A stretch of 64,000 nucleotides of DNA, taken from Bactrocera neohumeralis. Lineage: Eukaryota; Arthropoda; Insecta; Diptera; Tephritidae. The DNA lies in NCBI RefSeq assembly GCF_024586455.1, contig NC_065919.1, positions 17,168,017-17,232,016 of the forward strand, written 5' to 3'. Positions 34,210 to 44,714 of this stretch are shown here, one piece after another (positions within the stretch are counted from its first letter, which is position 1; every line of letters begins with the position of its first letter). Both the position numbers and the translations under genes were made by a program. The notes under the pieces were generated by a model that worked only from the letters and a program-made list of their open reading frames with translations, was not told the origin of the DNA and did no database searches.

Positions 34210-35570
34210 AACAAATAAAGGTGGTTATTGTTGTTGTACTAGGTCTTAAATAGTTGAAAAACGCTGTCGACTTTATTGTGTTGGACCGAATGAAAACTCG
34301 AATACATCCTGAGAACGGTCTCAATTGTGTCCGCTTCGGGTTAGGTATCTCTTTTCTGAGTTCTTTTAACCAATCCAATAAACAAAGTATTCAAGTAATT
34401 TACGTTGAGTAAAATTTTGGAATTCCACTATGCAAAACTACCGACTTCTTACCCTTACATCAGTTTGAGATATATAAATAACCCTCCAGCTTTAAAATTC
34501 ATGCAGAATCGTCTACAAACGCCGCATCCCATTCACTGCACTCACACCAAGTTCGACTCTCCCAGCTTCACATAGCGCTGTTAAGGACTTTCAGCTTAGA
34601 TACATGCTGAGTTCCACCCGCCGCGTCAACAGAACGTTGTTGTACTGACCATTCGTAAGTTTTTATCGATGTTGCCGAGGTTTCGGCTATGCAACTTTAG
34701 CTACATAACAGCAACAGCTTCAACGCTGCCTGTAGAGGAATGTTCATCGCACAATGACACACTCGTACGTAGTACATTGTCGTTTTTGGCGACATGCAAT
34801 TCGTTCATTGTTTCGTTTCCATTGCACGCGTGCACGGCTGCGACGATATAACTCACTGAACTTGTACCAGTAACCCACTTACGATGATGATGACGACGCG
34901 ACAAAGCCAAAGACAAAGACGAAAGTGACCGCGGCGGCGACGGCGTCAACGATGTTGCTGTTGCGACACCAACGAAGCCAATAATAACCGAGAGCGATTG
35001 CTTGCAGTATACGAAATAATGGGAGAGACATGGCACATATGAAAAATGGAACGGTAAAATAGTGAAATGTGAGAGTAAATGCTGTTTTGCCGTTGCACTC
35101 GGGTATTGATAAGCGAGTGGTAGCGCATGTAAATCTCTGTAAAATGCAAATAAGAATTTTCAAACTGTTGAACAATAACATTAGCTCACGTTCGACTCTC
35201 TCAAATATTTTCCTACACTCTCAAATGCGTACTTATTCTCTCTTCACTGTTATAATCTATGACTTAGCGCCCCCAAGTATGCTATGTTAAGGTTATGCTG
35301 TTTTGCGAATGCTTGTCTGCGCACATGTCGTTCGTTTCATACCACAAGGACACGGCGTGTTTGAGCGTTTTTCTTGCACAGCTGTGTTGAGCGTTTTCCC
35401 GCAAGAAGTGGCACTGTCTGAGGGTGTTGTTGGAAGCTATGTACTCTCTGCCTTGCAACATTTGTTTATAAACAAAATATTCAGTTGATGTTCATATACA
35501 AATAACGGTTTGGTCAGTTCTACAGAATCTCGGAGCATGGAATGAATGAATTTTTTATCAGAGGCACCTG
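34210..35570. other. Non-coding stretch, no gene recognised
   Basis: Less AT-rich at 34.5-35.1 kb with ACG/CGA-rich simple sequence around 34885-34960 (open on the minus strand, low-complexity). No domain recognised. Confidence 0.5.
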
Positions 35571-35574
35571 TCTG

Positions 35575-36175
35575 ATAGGCCGGGTTTTTGTTGTGGGGCG
35601 GGGGCAGAGGACTGGGTACATGTAATTGCAAAATGCCCGATGTACTCAGACATTAGGGATCTGGATAGTATGGGAATTAGCTGGACTGATGGACGTTGAG
35701 ATGTTAGTGGTGTGATCTCCACTAGTCCAAATGCCGAACAGTTAGCGTCGTTTGCGTTTGAATTGAGAATTAGTGTTAGCTTCTTGTGTGAATGGTGTGT
35801 ACGTGTAATATGCGTTTGGGGTCTAACCCCTGGTCACCAGTCTAGAGCAGTATGGAAGCTCAACTGGTAGTAGCTTTGGCTACGAGGTCTTACCGGAGAC
35901 TTAACTCTGGTATCATGGGGAGCAGCAGCCTTTGGAATTCGCTTCGACCTGCTAATGCGGACTGGCTTCTCAGGGATTATCGTACAAAATGTGGTTAAAC
36001 CCCGAATGCCGGAAGAATTAACACTTTGTCAGTTGAATATAGAGTTGCATTGCAACAGGGTGCCGGACCCAAAGTACGGCAGAGGTTTTAGATGGGCCTC
36101 GAATCCTACCAAGGTGGTTAGTGTGTCCATTCCACACTGCTGTTGATCAACGCATTGATTTGATCCGCTGTGTTT
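35575..36175 (+). repeat. Interspersed repeat C, copy 2
   Basis: Shares with copy 1 (10.0-10.6 kb), in order: the words ctcaactggtagtag (35861), gaggtcttaccggagac (35884), atcatggggagcag (35911), gggtgccggacccaaag (36058), tacggcagaggtttt (36076), ctaccaaggtgg (36106) and gatcaacgcattga (36146). The alignable core is about 35816-36165; the upstream part to 35575 is included because it continues without a visible boundary. No ORF or domain. Confidence 0.65.
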
Positions 36176-36179
36176 TTGA

Positions 36180-37050
36180 GCGCCGTGGGGTAAGGCTGTC
36201 GTCAGCAGGTATCCACATTAAAAACACCGGACGTTGTTTCGGCACAAGAAATTTGCTTCCGCCCAAAAAAATGTAATGGAACTTCTTTCTGGAATAATTT
36301 CACTCATCGTCAAAATCGCGGAATGCACTTTTTGTTCTCCAAGAAGCAAGCCTATACTCAACAAGTAATGATTATTTTAATGTGACATTTGGCGCAGACA
36401 TCACTGACAGTCATACCAACTTATTTGTCTTTACTTTGGATAGAATACCGTTATAAAAGTGCACTTTAAGAAGAAGTAGTGCATAGAATCAGAATCGTAC
36501 TAAGAAAACACGAGCCTGGGGATGATTCTAGTTAATTGTTTGAAAAAAATACGAAAAGTTGAGAACTCCGTAATGAGAGAAATTGTAACGAGAGAAATTG
36601 TTTCTGAGCCCCTCCCTATCTCTCTCGTCTGTGTAGCTAACGATATTTGTATTGTCTAAGTATTTTTTATATATATCATAAGAAGAAGAAAATTGAAAAA
36701 CTTTTCTATATTCATAATAAAATCATATCTATAAATTTATTTTACAGATATGTACTACGCAAATGCCTAAAGTACGGAATTTCTCGAAATAAATTTTTGC
36801 GAAATTTTCATGCCCGTCAGAGTGTTGGACTTTTAGCAGAGTAAGTATCTGTCCTGTTGTATTTTCTTTTTAATGCATTATGAAATGACAAACAACTCTT
36901 TTCCAGCTGTATTTATTAGTTATGGCGCCATCTAGCGACTATCAAGATTTTTATATAATTTTTTTCTGAATGTAACGGACATTTTTTATTATATCGAATT
37001 TTACCGTGCGTGACAAAAAAATAACATTTTTACCTATTCGAATACAAATC
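36180..37050. other. Non-coding stretch, nothing recognised
   Basis: AT-rich, no motif. Confidence 0.5.
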
Positions 37051-37054
37051 ATTA

Positions 37055-37690
37055 TTATTCTCTTTTGACATTTCTCTTAAATAAGGTTTGACATTTCATC
37101 ATAGAAAGATATACTTGTACGATCCAACAACTAGTCGAAATTCTTAAAATTTACTACCGAAATGCGGAGTCAGTGGTCTTAACTTTATGAGCGCTACGTC
37201 CAATTCATGACCGTAACAATCGTTCTGTCAGATTAACAATTGAGGGTCTAGTGGAAAAATTTGAATCCACAGTACAAAAATAGTACAAAAAGTTCCCGTG
37301 CCAGTGAGACAAAGTAGTGACGCGAATATTGCTGCGCTAGCGCAACAATTGAGAAAGACTCAAATCAGTCTCTCACACGTCATTCTCAAGCGTTGGGCAT
37401 CTCTGTGACCAGAGATAGAGAGATCCCCAACTATGCTGTCACTGGAAATGTGAGAACCGCTCACCGACCGAACTTTGACAGTTGACTGGATTGAGTAGGT
37501 TTTGAAGATTTGCAATTGTAATGACTGGAACGTAGAGATTGAAATTATTGGATGATATGGACTTGGACATTATGTGCATTCAGCAGGACGGCGGTACAAG
37601 CATCACAGCGAATGCCACAATCCATTTATTGAAAAATAAGTTTAGTGAACGTGTGTTGAAGAGTCCTCAGATACATTCTCCATCATCTAT
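37055..37690 (+). mobile_element. Rosa-type mariner, internally deleted copy
   Basis: Plus strand. The 5' region (cttttgacatttctctta, then the start context catttcatcatagaaag near 37096) matches the leader of the minus-strand copy at 39.65 kb. An N-terminal block with LRALRPIHDRNN-type sequence (family: TLRALRPIYD) is near 37185, and QLRKTQISLSHVILKRWASL (family: SLTRRSQALGIS) near 37350. The centre is then replaced or deleted. After 37550 DDMDLDIMCIQQDGGTSITA (family: WFQQDGATSHTA; second Asp kept, Ala to Gly) and NATIHLLKNKFSERVL are read, ending near 37665. It is dead. Confidence 0.8.
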
Positions 37691-37694
37691 TTTG

Positions 37695-38605
37695 TGATCT
37701 CATATATTCAGATCTTTTGGTACGTGTCCATCATTGACATGCCTTATACTCTAAAAATTAACCAAAATTTAAATACAAAAAAGTTACTGAGATCCTTTGT
37801 TATCTCTCTGATGCCAACTCGATGCTGCTCAAGCATAGTTTTTCAAAAATTTCGATGCTATCATCAAAAGAGATGGATGAGACTTGCATGACTTGCATTT
37901 CGATAACTTCGTGATCTTTACTGAATGCTTTCTACTGCTCAAATACATGTGTTCGCGATAAAGTAGAGTCTTTAAAACACTTCTGCGCCGTCATGAACGA
38001 TTCCGCAGCCGAGAATCCATTGAAAATACAAAATTTGTGGACCTCTTAACTGAATAATTTTTCACTCCGATATTTACATTATCGCGCAAGACCGCTCCGA
38101 AACTCGCATATCCATGTTTTTCGATTTTACTATGTTTGGGTTTCGAACAACGTACATATCAGGCATTCACACACACAATCCACTCCAAGTCCACGCCGCG
38201 AAGTTATTATTATTCATGGGATAACCGTTCGTTCCGGGGTCTTTAACTTGTAAGCACGCGCCTCCGTCATTATCAGCGTTGACCGAGTAAATAATCACGA
38301 GCATGTTTGTGTACATATGCACTCGTCTGTATGTACATACATATGTATGTATATGCAGTATGCGTAAAGAATGCAAATAAGGTGCAACTGCACATAAAGT
38401 GCAAAACAGCTTTGGTCGATTGAAGATTTACTCGTGTGCAAAGATTTCACATCACAGACGCCGTAATTATTATCAAACCTTTAATGTGTAAATAAACACG
38501 TGTACTCGTTTATACTTCAATTATACCAAAACACAGACTTTGTTTAAAAAATTATGCGCATTTTAATAGATGTTTTGACTTAACCCTGCTTGGAAAGGTT
38601 TCGAA
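37695..38605. other. Non-coding stretch, nothing recognised
   Basis: No domain. A palindromic TG/CA-TA tract lies at about 38320-38355. Confidence 0.5.
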
Positions 38606-38609
38606 GTTT

Positions 38610-39773
38610 AATTTATTTGAATATGAATATTTTTGGTCTGTTTTGTAAGCGAACTAGTCAGAACTAGTTTTTGGGTTATCGTTCTGAAACTATTCACCCG
38701 TTCTTTCCTTATCAGACGCTGAACCCAATTTTCGACGGTTTTCAAGCATATATCGGCCGATGCTGCTGTAATGTCACGTTCGATATTCGTACGAAGCTCA
38801 TCAATCATCGCTGGCTTGTTGGCATAGACTGTAGACTTGACGAAGTCCTACAGGAAATAATCTAACGGCGTCAAATCACACTGAGCCATTTCGTGAGATA
38901 ACACGTTCATCAAACTTGGTTTTCAATAAATCGATTGTTAGATTCGCTGTTTGACTTGTGGCGCCGTCCTGTTGTAACCATATATTGTCCATATCATCAA
39001 ATTCGGGCCAAAAATATTCGGTTATCATTGAGCGGTAGCGATTCTCCATTCACAGTAACGTGCCGGTCTTGATCATCACGGAAGATGTACGGCTCAATGA
39101 CGCGGCCGACCCATAAACCGTACCTAACCGTAATTTTTTCGGGATGCAATGGTAACTCATAGAGTACGTGTGGATTGCTGCCTGACTAATCAGCCCGAAA
39201 TGAGCCTCATCGCTGAAATGATTTTTCGTTGAAAATCTGGATCATCCGTGCTGATGCTCAGTCCAACTCACGAACATACGACGATTCTGATGGTCAAGCG
39301 GCTTCAGTTTTTGCGTCAATTCGATCTTGTAAATATGTTGGCCAAGATCTTTACGTAAAATTTGCCAGAACGACGTCACAGAGATGCCCAACGCTTGAGA
39401 ACGACGTGTGAGAGACTGATTTGTGTCTTCCTCAATTGTGCTAGCGGCAGCAATGTTCTCGACACTACGCGCACTTCTTTGTCTCGCTGCTAAGGGAACA
39501 TTTTGTACTGTGCCTGTCGATTCAATTGTTGATCTGACAGCACGATTAGGACAGTCATAAATTGGACGTAGCGCTCTTAAAGTTGAGGTCACTGACGCCG
39601 ACTTTCGGTTCTAAATTTTAATAATTTCGACTCGTTGTTGGATCGTATATCTTTCCATGATGAAATGGCAAACCTTACTGAAGAGAAATGTCAAAAGAGA
39701 GGGAAAAAATTTGGCGTCGATTGCTGTCCCCATCGGTTTACTTCTATAGCGTCCCTATTGAAAAACCCGTTAG
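38610..39773 (-). mobile_element. Rosa-type mariner, nearly full-length, inactivated
   Basis: Minus strand. The 5' terminal inverted repeat (acgggtttttcaataggg read on the minus strand) is at about 39750-39769. The start context tttcatcatggaaagata follows at 39650-39667. The 116-codon frame 39592-39242 carries TLRALRPIYDCPNRAVRSTI, NIAAASTIEEDTNQSLTRRS and QALGISVTSFWQILRKDLGQ (N-terminal helix-turn-helix region). Downstream are FSDEAHFG near 39205 (first Asp kept), a FRDDQ-like block, YRSMI-YFWPEFDD near 39000-39050, IWLQQDGATSQTANLTIDLL near 38925-38985 (second Asp kept), and DELRTNIERDITAASADICL KTVENWVQRL near 38720-38808. The third Asp block is frameshifted. It is the best-preserved rosa-type copy here. 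Confidence 0.9.
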
Positions 39774-40338
39774 ATAGCTGCCATACACACTGAAAAATCG
39801 GAATAAGAAATTTGTATGGAAATTTTCTTCATTTGACGAGATATCTTCACAAAATTTGTCATGTGTTATTGCTTAAGGTACTGATGCAATCTCCGAACAA
39901 ATTGTTTAGATCGAACCGCTATAGCATATAGCTGGCTTATGAACTGACCGAAACAAGTTCTTCTATGAAAAACTTTTTTATTTCATAAGATATCTTCACG
40001 AAATATAGCATGAGCTATTCTCCTAGACAGTGCTAAAATCGCCGAACAAATTTCTCAGATCCGACCACTATAACATATACATAGCTACCATACAAACTGA
40101 TCGATCAAAATCAAGTTCTCGAAAACTTTGTCGAATTATCTTCACGAAATTTGACGAAGATTATTACCAAAGGTATTGCTACAAAGTCCGAACAAATTTC
40201 TCAGATCCGACCACTATGACATATAGTTGACAAAATGACCGATCAAATCAAAATCAATACAAAGATCTTTTTATACCGTTATGTTATAAAATATGCACCT
40301 GTCAAGAGTAGTATAGCTTGGAAAGCTTCTTGTTTCCA
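39774..40338 (+). mobile_element. Helitron-like repeat B with internal ~148-bp tandem units
   Basis: Three internal units, marked by gatatcttcac-type words at 39840, 39989 and 40136. They share accompanying words such as gaacaaatttctcag, gaccactataacatata and ccatacaaactgatcg. The 3' end (agtagtatagcttgg then agcttcttgttt) at 40302-40335 is a decayed form of the repeat B terminal region. The 5' end is missing at the junction with the rosa-type mariner. Confidence 0.65.
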
Positions 40339-40364
40339 ATTTTATTGGTTGACAATTTTTCTTA

Positions 40365-40600
40365 AAGATTATCCCACTGTAAGTTACTTTTTCTGAATTT
40401 TTGTACTATATATTTATTTCCATTTCAGTTTTCTTAGTGAATTATCCCACTCTAAGTCACCCTTTCCGCTTTTTATTAATTTATTTCAATTTCTTTTTTC
40501 TTAATATTTTCGCGAATCATCCCACTGTACATGAATTTAAATTTTGTTTTATTAACTCTTTATCTTTATTTTTGCATTTACTCATGTAAATTATAACGCA
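40365..40600. repeat. Degenerate ~73-bp tandem repeat
   Basis: The word attatcccactgtaagtta recurs as attatcccactctaagtca and atcatcccactgtacatg at about 40369, 40440 and 40516, each followed by a T-rich stretch. Three units. Confidence 0.6.
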
Positions 40601-40650
40601 GTGTCATTGTTTTAAGGCGCTGACTCATGCAAGCTTGCTGATTGTTTTCA

Positions 40651-40731
40651 GTTCTTTGAACTTCTCGCCTGGAAACTCTCTCTTCTTACGGCGTATAAAT
40701 TGAGAGCATATAGCTCGCTCGCGTAATCAGC
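40651..40731 (+). promoter_or_regulatory. Candidate core promoter with TATA and initiator, upstream TTC/GAA words
   Basis: TATAAAT at 40694-40700 is followed 35 bp later by an initiator-like ATCAG at 40726-40730. Just upstream, at 40651-40674, gttctttgaacttctc and ggaaac give alternating TTC and GAA words at 10-bp spacing, resembling a heat-shock-type element; GAGA-type ctctctc lies at 40675-40681. All are short motifs and could be chance or the promoter inside an unrecognised LTR. Confidence 0.25.
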
Positions 40732-40734
40732 GTA

Positions 40735-41850
40735 CGTAAATTCGGTAGCTGCACGATTTTAAATGCTGGTCATTGCCGTGTGCGAATTTTTAAGGAAGTA
40801 CGAGTAATAATGGATCGAGAGGTTTTAATGACAAAACAAAATATTCAAAAAAAAAACAATATTCTTATCTTTTAGATACATTTTTACAACAAAGTTCACT
40901 CTTCAACGAACAGTATACGTTTCCAGAGGTTGTGTTGCTTGCTGGCTTTCATAATGACCATAATCTCCTTTTTCTCTCTTCACTAGCTACAAAAACCAGC
41001 GCTGCGAACATAACTCTAACGATTAGTGTGGCAGAAACTGAAAAGAATTTTACTCTGTATTTTAAAGGCCTCTATGGTGTAGCTCGAACTATTGTCTATC
41101 GTATGTTTTTTTGCTTAGTAGATAAGTTCTCAGTATTTCACCCAGCTTATAAAAAATTACTAAGCATTTCCTTATTATCAACTATTCTACGAAAGAAAGC
41201 ACAGAAGAGAGTTTTTCTAAAAATATTAGCTGTAATTACAATTTCAATAATTCTATAGCAAAATTTGTTCTTATCAATAAATTCAGTGCAAACAGGCGGG
41301 ATGTGGTGGCGGTGCCGGTCTAGTCTAAACTATTACCATTACTCATGTAAAAAAAAGTAAATATATTTACATCTGGATTTCCCCTTTCAGTATAGTGCGA
41401 TAAAAGTGAAATGTAAAGCATTGACAAACACGGCGGTAGACTTCTCTCGTCTGCTGGGCATAAACAAACATTTCTGAAATGCTTTGTGTGTGTAATTATA
41501 GTTGATGGTGTTGCCAGATTTTGACTTTTTGTAATATTTCGTAACTAAATATTTTGAGTCATATGTGGGTACAAAATTTATTTTTTGCTGATAAGCCTGT
41601 TACAGCAGATCACTTCGAAACCATATAATTATACTCGTACATGGTATATAGAATCAGGAACTCGTCTTGTAACTGAACCTGTAGGGCCAAAGAAATTATG
41701 GCAACGTGCATTGAACGTACTTGAACATCTGTCAGGGTTTTAAAGAGACGAAGGTAAGAACAGTATTAGCCTGCCAGCCATTTCAGTAAGATGACACTCT
41801 TATCTACTTAGGTGACAGAATACTGGCCTCACCAGCCCTTTGTTAAACTG
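40735..41850. other. Non-coding stretch, one unrecognised open frame
   Basis: Downstream of the candidate promoter there is an open frame at 40932-41258 (108 codons) that lacks an ATG at its beginning and has no recognised domain. An AATAAA is at 41276. The rest is unrecognised, including the sequence up to the mariner at 41.85 kb. Confidence 0.35.
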
Positions 41851-42290
41851 ATCCGACGGACGACTGTCTATTGGACTTCGGAGTGAAATTATGGAGTCAT
41901 ACTTCATTGATTATCATATATGGATGCAAAAAACGGATTTATTATATTTGAATATCTCCAAACACTGTTCCGAATCATCAACTCATCGTTGTTCTTGGTC
42001 AAAAGTGTGTTCGCGTGGCACCCATTTTGTATACAGCTTTCTTATACCCAGATATTCGTGAATGATATGATCTTCACTTTCAGTTGACATCTTCAGATTG
42101 TCTGCTGTTTCGAACCACTACTCTTTACGGTCATTTCAAACTACTTTGTGGATTTTTTTGATGTTTTCTTCGGTAACAACTTCTGTTGGGCGTCCACTGC
42201 GTTCGCCGTCTTCGTAGCTCATTTCACCACGTCTGAACTTAGCATAACAATTATTGATGATCTTAATAGAATATAGTACACATTTATTTT
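41850..42290 (-). mobile_element. DD34D-type mariner fragment, abutted by Helitron-like element
   Basis: Minus strand: IKIINNCYAKFRRGEMSYED and GERSGRPTEVVTEENIKKIH near 42150-42265. These match the same segment of the mariner at 52.4 kb (IIKDWYANFRRGEMSSEDGE), part of the N-terminal DNA-binding region. Then comes an IIHEYLGIRKLYTKWVPREH-type block near 42005-42070 with frameshifts, and FTPKSNRQSS near 41865-41890. The N-terminal part stops at 42290, exactly where the ~1.07-kb element begins. No continuation of the transposase was found beyond 43355. Confidence 0.85.
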
Positions 42291-43355
42291 TATACTCTCG
42301 CAACAAAGTTGCTAAGGAGAGTATTATAGTTTTGTTCACATAAATGTTGTTTGTAAGTCCTAAAACTAAAAGAGTCAGATATAGGGTTATATATATCAAA
42401 GTGATCAGGGTGACGAGTAGAGTTGAAATCCGGATGTCTGTCTGTCCGTCCGTCCGTCTGTCCGTCCGTCCGTGCAAGCTGTAACTTGAGTAAAAATTGA
42501 GATATCATGATGAAACTTGGTACACGTATTCCTTGGCTCCATAAGAAGGCTAAGTTCAAAGATGGGTAAAATCGGCCCACTGCCACGCCCACAAAATGGC
42601 GAAAACCGAAAACCTATAAAGTGTCATAACTAAACCATAAATAAAGATATTAAAGTGAAATTTGGCACAAAGGATCGCATTAGGAGGGGCATATTTGGAC
42701 GTAATTTTTTTGGAAAAGTGGGCTTGGCCCCGCCCCTACTATGTTTTTTGTACATATCTCGGAAACTACTATAGCTATGTCAACCAAACTCTACAGAGTC
42801 GTTTCCTTCAGGTATTTCCATATACAGTTCAAAAATGGAAGAAATCGGATAATAACCACGCCCACCTCCCATACAAAGGTTATGTTGAAAATCACTAAAA
42901 GTGCGTTAACCGACTAACAAAAAACGTCAGAAACACTAAATTTTACGGAAGAAATGGCAGAGGAAGCTGCACCCAGGCTTTTTTTAAAAATTAAAAACGG
43001 GCGTGGCGTCGCCCACTTATGGACCAAAAACCGTATCTCAAGAACTACTCAACCGATTTCAATGAAATTCGGTACATAATATTTTCTTAACACCCTGATG
43101 ACATGTACGAAATATGGGTGAAATCGGTTGACAACCACGCCTTCTTCCAATATAACGCTATTTTGAATTCCATCTGATGCCTTCTCTGTATGAAATGAAA
43201 TGAAATGAAAATACAATTCAATACTCAAAGTACACAAATTGATCTAATCTAATTAATTTTACAGCAAAATAAAAAAATATGTAAATTATTATCACTTTAT
43301 CATGCGAGAGTATAAAATGTTCGGTGACACCCGAACTTAGCCCTTCCTTACTTGT
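42291..43355 (+). mobile_element. Helitron-like (DINE/HINE-type) non-autonomous element A, complete
   Basis: About 1.07 kb without a transposase. The 5' end tatactctcgc (42291-42301) has a perfect 11-bp inverted counterpart gcgagagtata at 43304-43314, just inside the 3' end. That is followed by a hairpin gttcgg-tgacac-ccgaac (43319-43336) and the terminus cttagcccttccttacttg. A 5' palindrome (tatactctc...gagagtatta) is also present. Inside is a (TCCG/TCTG)n tract at 42433-42474 and repeated words such as ccacgccca. This end structure fits Helentron-associated elements. A decayed relative occurs at 56.07-56.5 kb. No ORF of any size is meaningful. Confidence 0.8.
42433..42474. repeat. (TCCG/TCTG)n microsatellite inside element A
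   Basis: About ten four-base units alternating tctg and tccg. Such tracts are usual in this kind of dipteran non-autonomous element. Confidence 0.9.
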
Positions 43356-43628
43356 TAAATATGATTATTTGTTGTTTTTTCACACGACGGCAACACTGCT
43401 AATTGCTTATCAAATAAGTAATTTGTCGCGAGCAGAATGCTTGTCGGCTTTTCCGCTTATGTAGGCATGTTCTCTTGAGTTTTGTTTGCCTTTCTGATAT
43501 CACAGTGTCTTGTCTTGCCTTGTCGATAACAGAGCTTCGACAAAATTCGTTGTCTGCGCTCTTGAAGCCGGTAGTTGCTGTTCGGTTATTGTCATTGACG
43601 CTTTAATCCAAAAGCAATATACATTTAG

Positions 43629-43916
43629 ATGATTTTTGGAATAGTTGTTCCACAGATGGGTGATAAACGTTTTGAAGTCTTCGCTTGTTATTCGCTGGCC
43701 ATTGCTGTGGGCTTAGTGATGATCTTGCTGGATGCAAGCAGCGCCTTAACGGCATATTTGGTGAAGTTTGTGCCACTCGGTTCGGTGCGTCGTAATGTCT
43801 ATCTACAAGATTTTGGTGACGGTGTTGGTGTTGTTGATGGTGAAAATCCATTTGCGGAACACTTGCCTGCGGAAATAACGTTGGGTTCGATAGCGCCGTG
43901 GCTCTGTGTTTTCTAG
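43629..43916 (+). CDS. Candidate host exon or small gene, putative membrane protein
   Basis: A 95-residue ATG-initiated open frame that I do not recognise, in sequence without TE signatures. Residues ~10-30 are GDKRFEVFACYSLAIAVGLV; residues ~18-45 form a hydrophobic segment (SLAIAVGLVMILLDASSALT) that could span a membrane, followed by a basic turn (PLGSVRRNVYLQDF) and an acidic tail. Codon use (GTG, CTG, GGT, GCC, CGT) is less AT-driven than that of chance frames nearby. An in-frame TAG immediately precedes the ATG, and that TAG also ends in AG, so the ATG could begin an exon after an intron. AATAAA lies about 250 bp downstream. Against it: only 95 codons, the reverse strand is also open for part of it, and no homology is known to me. 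Confidence 0.35.
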   Translation: MIFGIVVPQMGDKRFEVFACYSLAIAVGLVMILLDASSALTAYLVKFVPLGSVRRNVYLQDFGDGVGVVDGENPFAEHLPAEITLGSIAPWLCVF

Positions 43917-44162
43917 AGTATAATTAATTTAATTAAAATGTTTACTAGTACTTAATTTATTGTATTAAGTTTTATTGTTGAATGTGTGTTGAGTTGGGGC
44001 CTTTTAATTTGCTTCAGCGATAAGCGAAATATTTTGTTTTATTTTTGACAAATGAGTCAAGGTCTCTGTGTTAGATTGTTAGCGATACGTGTATAAATAT
44101 TTATTGTGCTCTAATATTTAGAAACTAAAATAATAATAAAAATAATCAACAATTTTTGTCGA

Positions 44163-44168
44163 ATAAAG
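44163..44168 (+). terminator. Candidate polyadenylation signal
   Basis: AATAAA in gaataaagataaatt, about 245 bp after the stop of the 95-codon frame. The sequence is AT-rich, so the motif alone is weak. Confidence 0.25.
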
Positions 44169-44435
44169 ATAAATTATTAAGCTTTTGCTTATTGGACTTA
44201 GAATTTTATGAGTTCTGGAGTGGTAATGAGACTGAAGTACAAAATTACATACATTAGATGATGTAAATCTCGGTGTAAATCAAATGTGCAGGAATGAGAC
44301 TTGTAATCATGACATATGCGAAGGAATGCTTCGTTAAGTTCAAAATCTGATCCACAAGATTTTAATAGTAAGGGTCTAAAATGGCTTGAAAAGCGAACCG
44401 GGATATCAAATTTAACTTCAGACAGGAGAAAAGAA

Positions 44436-44696
44436 CTGGGGCCTTCTGTAACTCGATTCGAAAATGTATTCTATTCGAAATTCGGATCTACTTTATCATT
44501 ATGCGAAAGTTGTACCACCCTGTGCCAGTAAAAATACGTACAATTTTCGTTTTTGCTTTCTACTCGTACAACTCAAAAGCTAACGTATATTTTATTCGAA
44601 AATTGGCTTGAAAATCCGAAAATCGAGTTACAGAATATAAAAAATCCGAATTCGAATAAATTGATTTTCGAATCGAGTTACAGAATAGGCACCAGG
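44436..44696. mobile_element. MITE with ~28-bp TIRs
   Basis: The left end ctggggccttctgtaactcg (44436) and right end (cgagttacagaataggcacc, followed by ag, to 44695) are inverted repeats that continue inward as attcgaaaat / attttcgaat. The element is about 260 bp, AT-rich inside, with further self-complementary ttcgaa words. No target-site duplication is clear. Superfamily not assigned. Confidence 0.75.
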
Positions 44697-44714
44697 AGGC
44701 CTGTTCTATTCAGA

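Noticed and set aside
34880..35040. Minus-strand frame rich in Ala, Val and Ser (34701-35181 region)
   Set aside because: Low-complexity gacgacgcg / gcggcggcg sequence; no domain or splice evidence.
43603..43851. His/Gln-rich frame on the minus strand
   Set aside because: Antisense to the better plus-strand candidate; its composition is explained by the reverse complement of ggtgttggtgttgttg-type codons.
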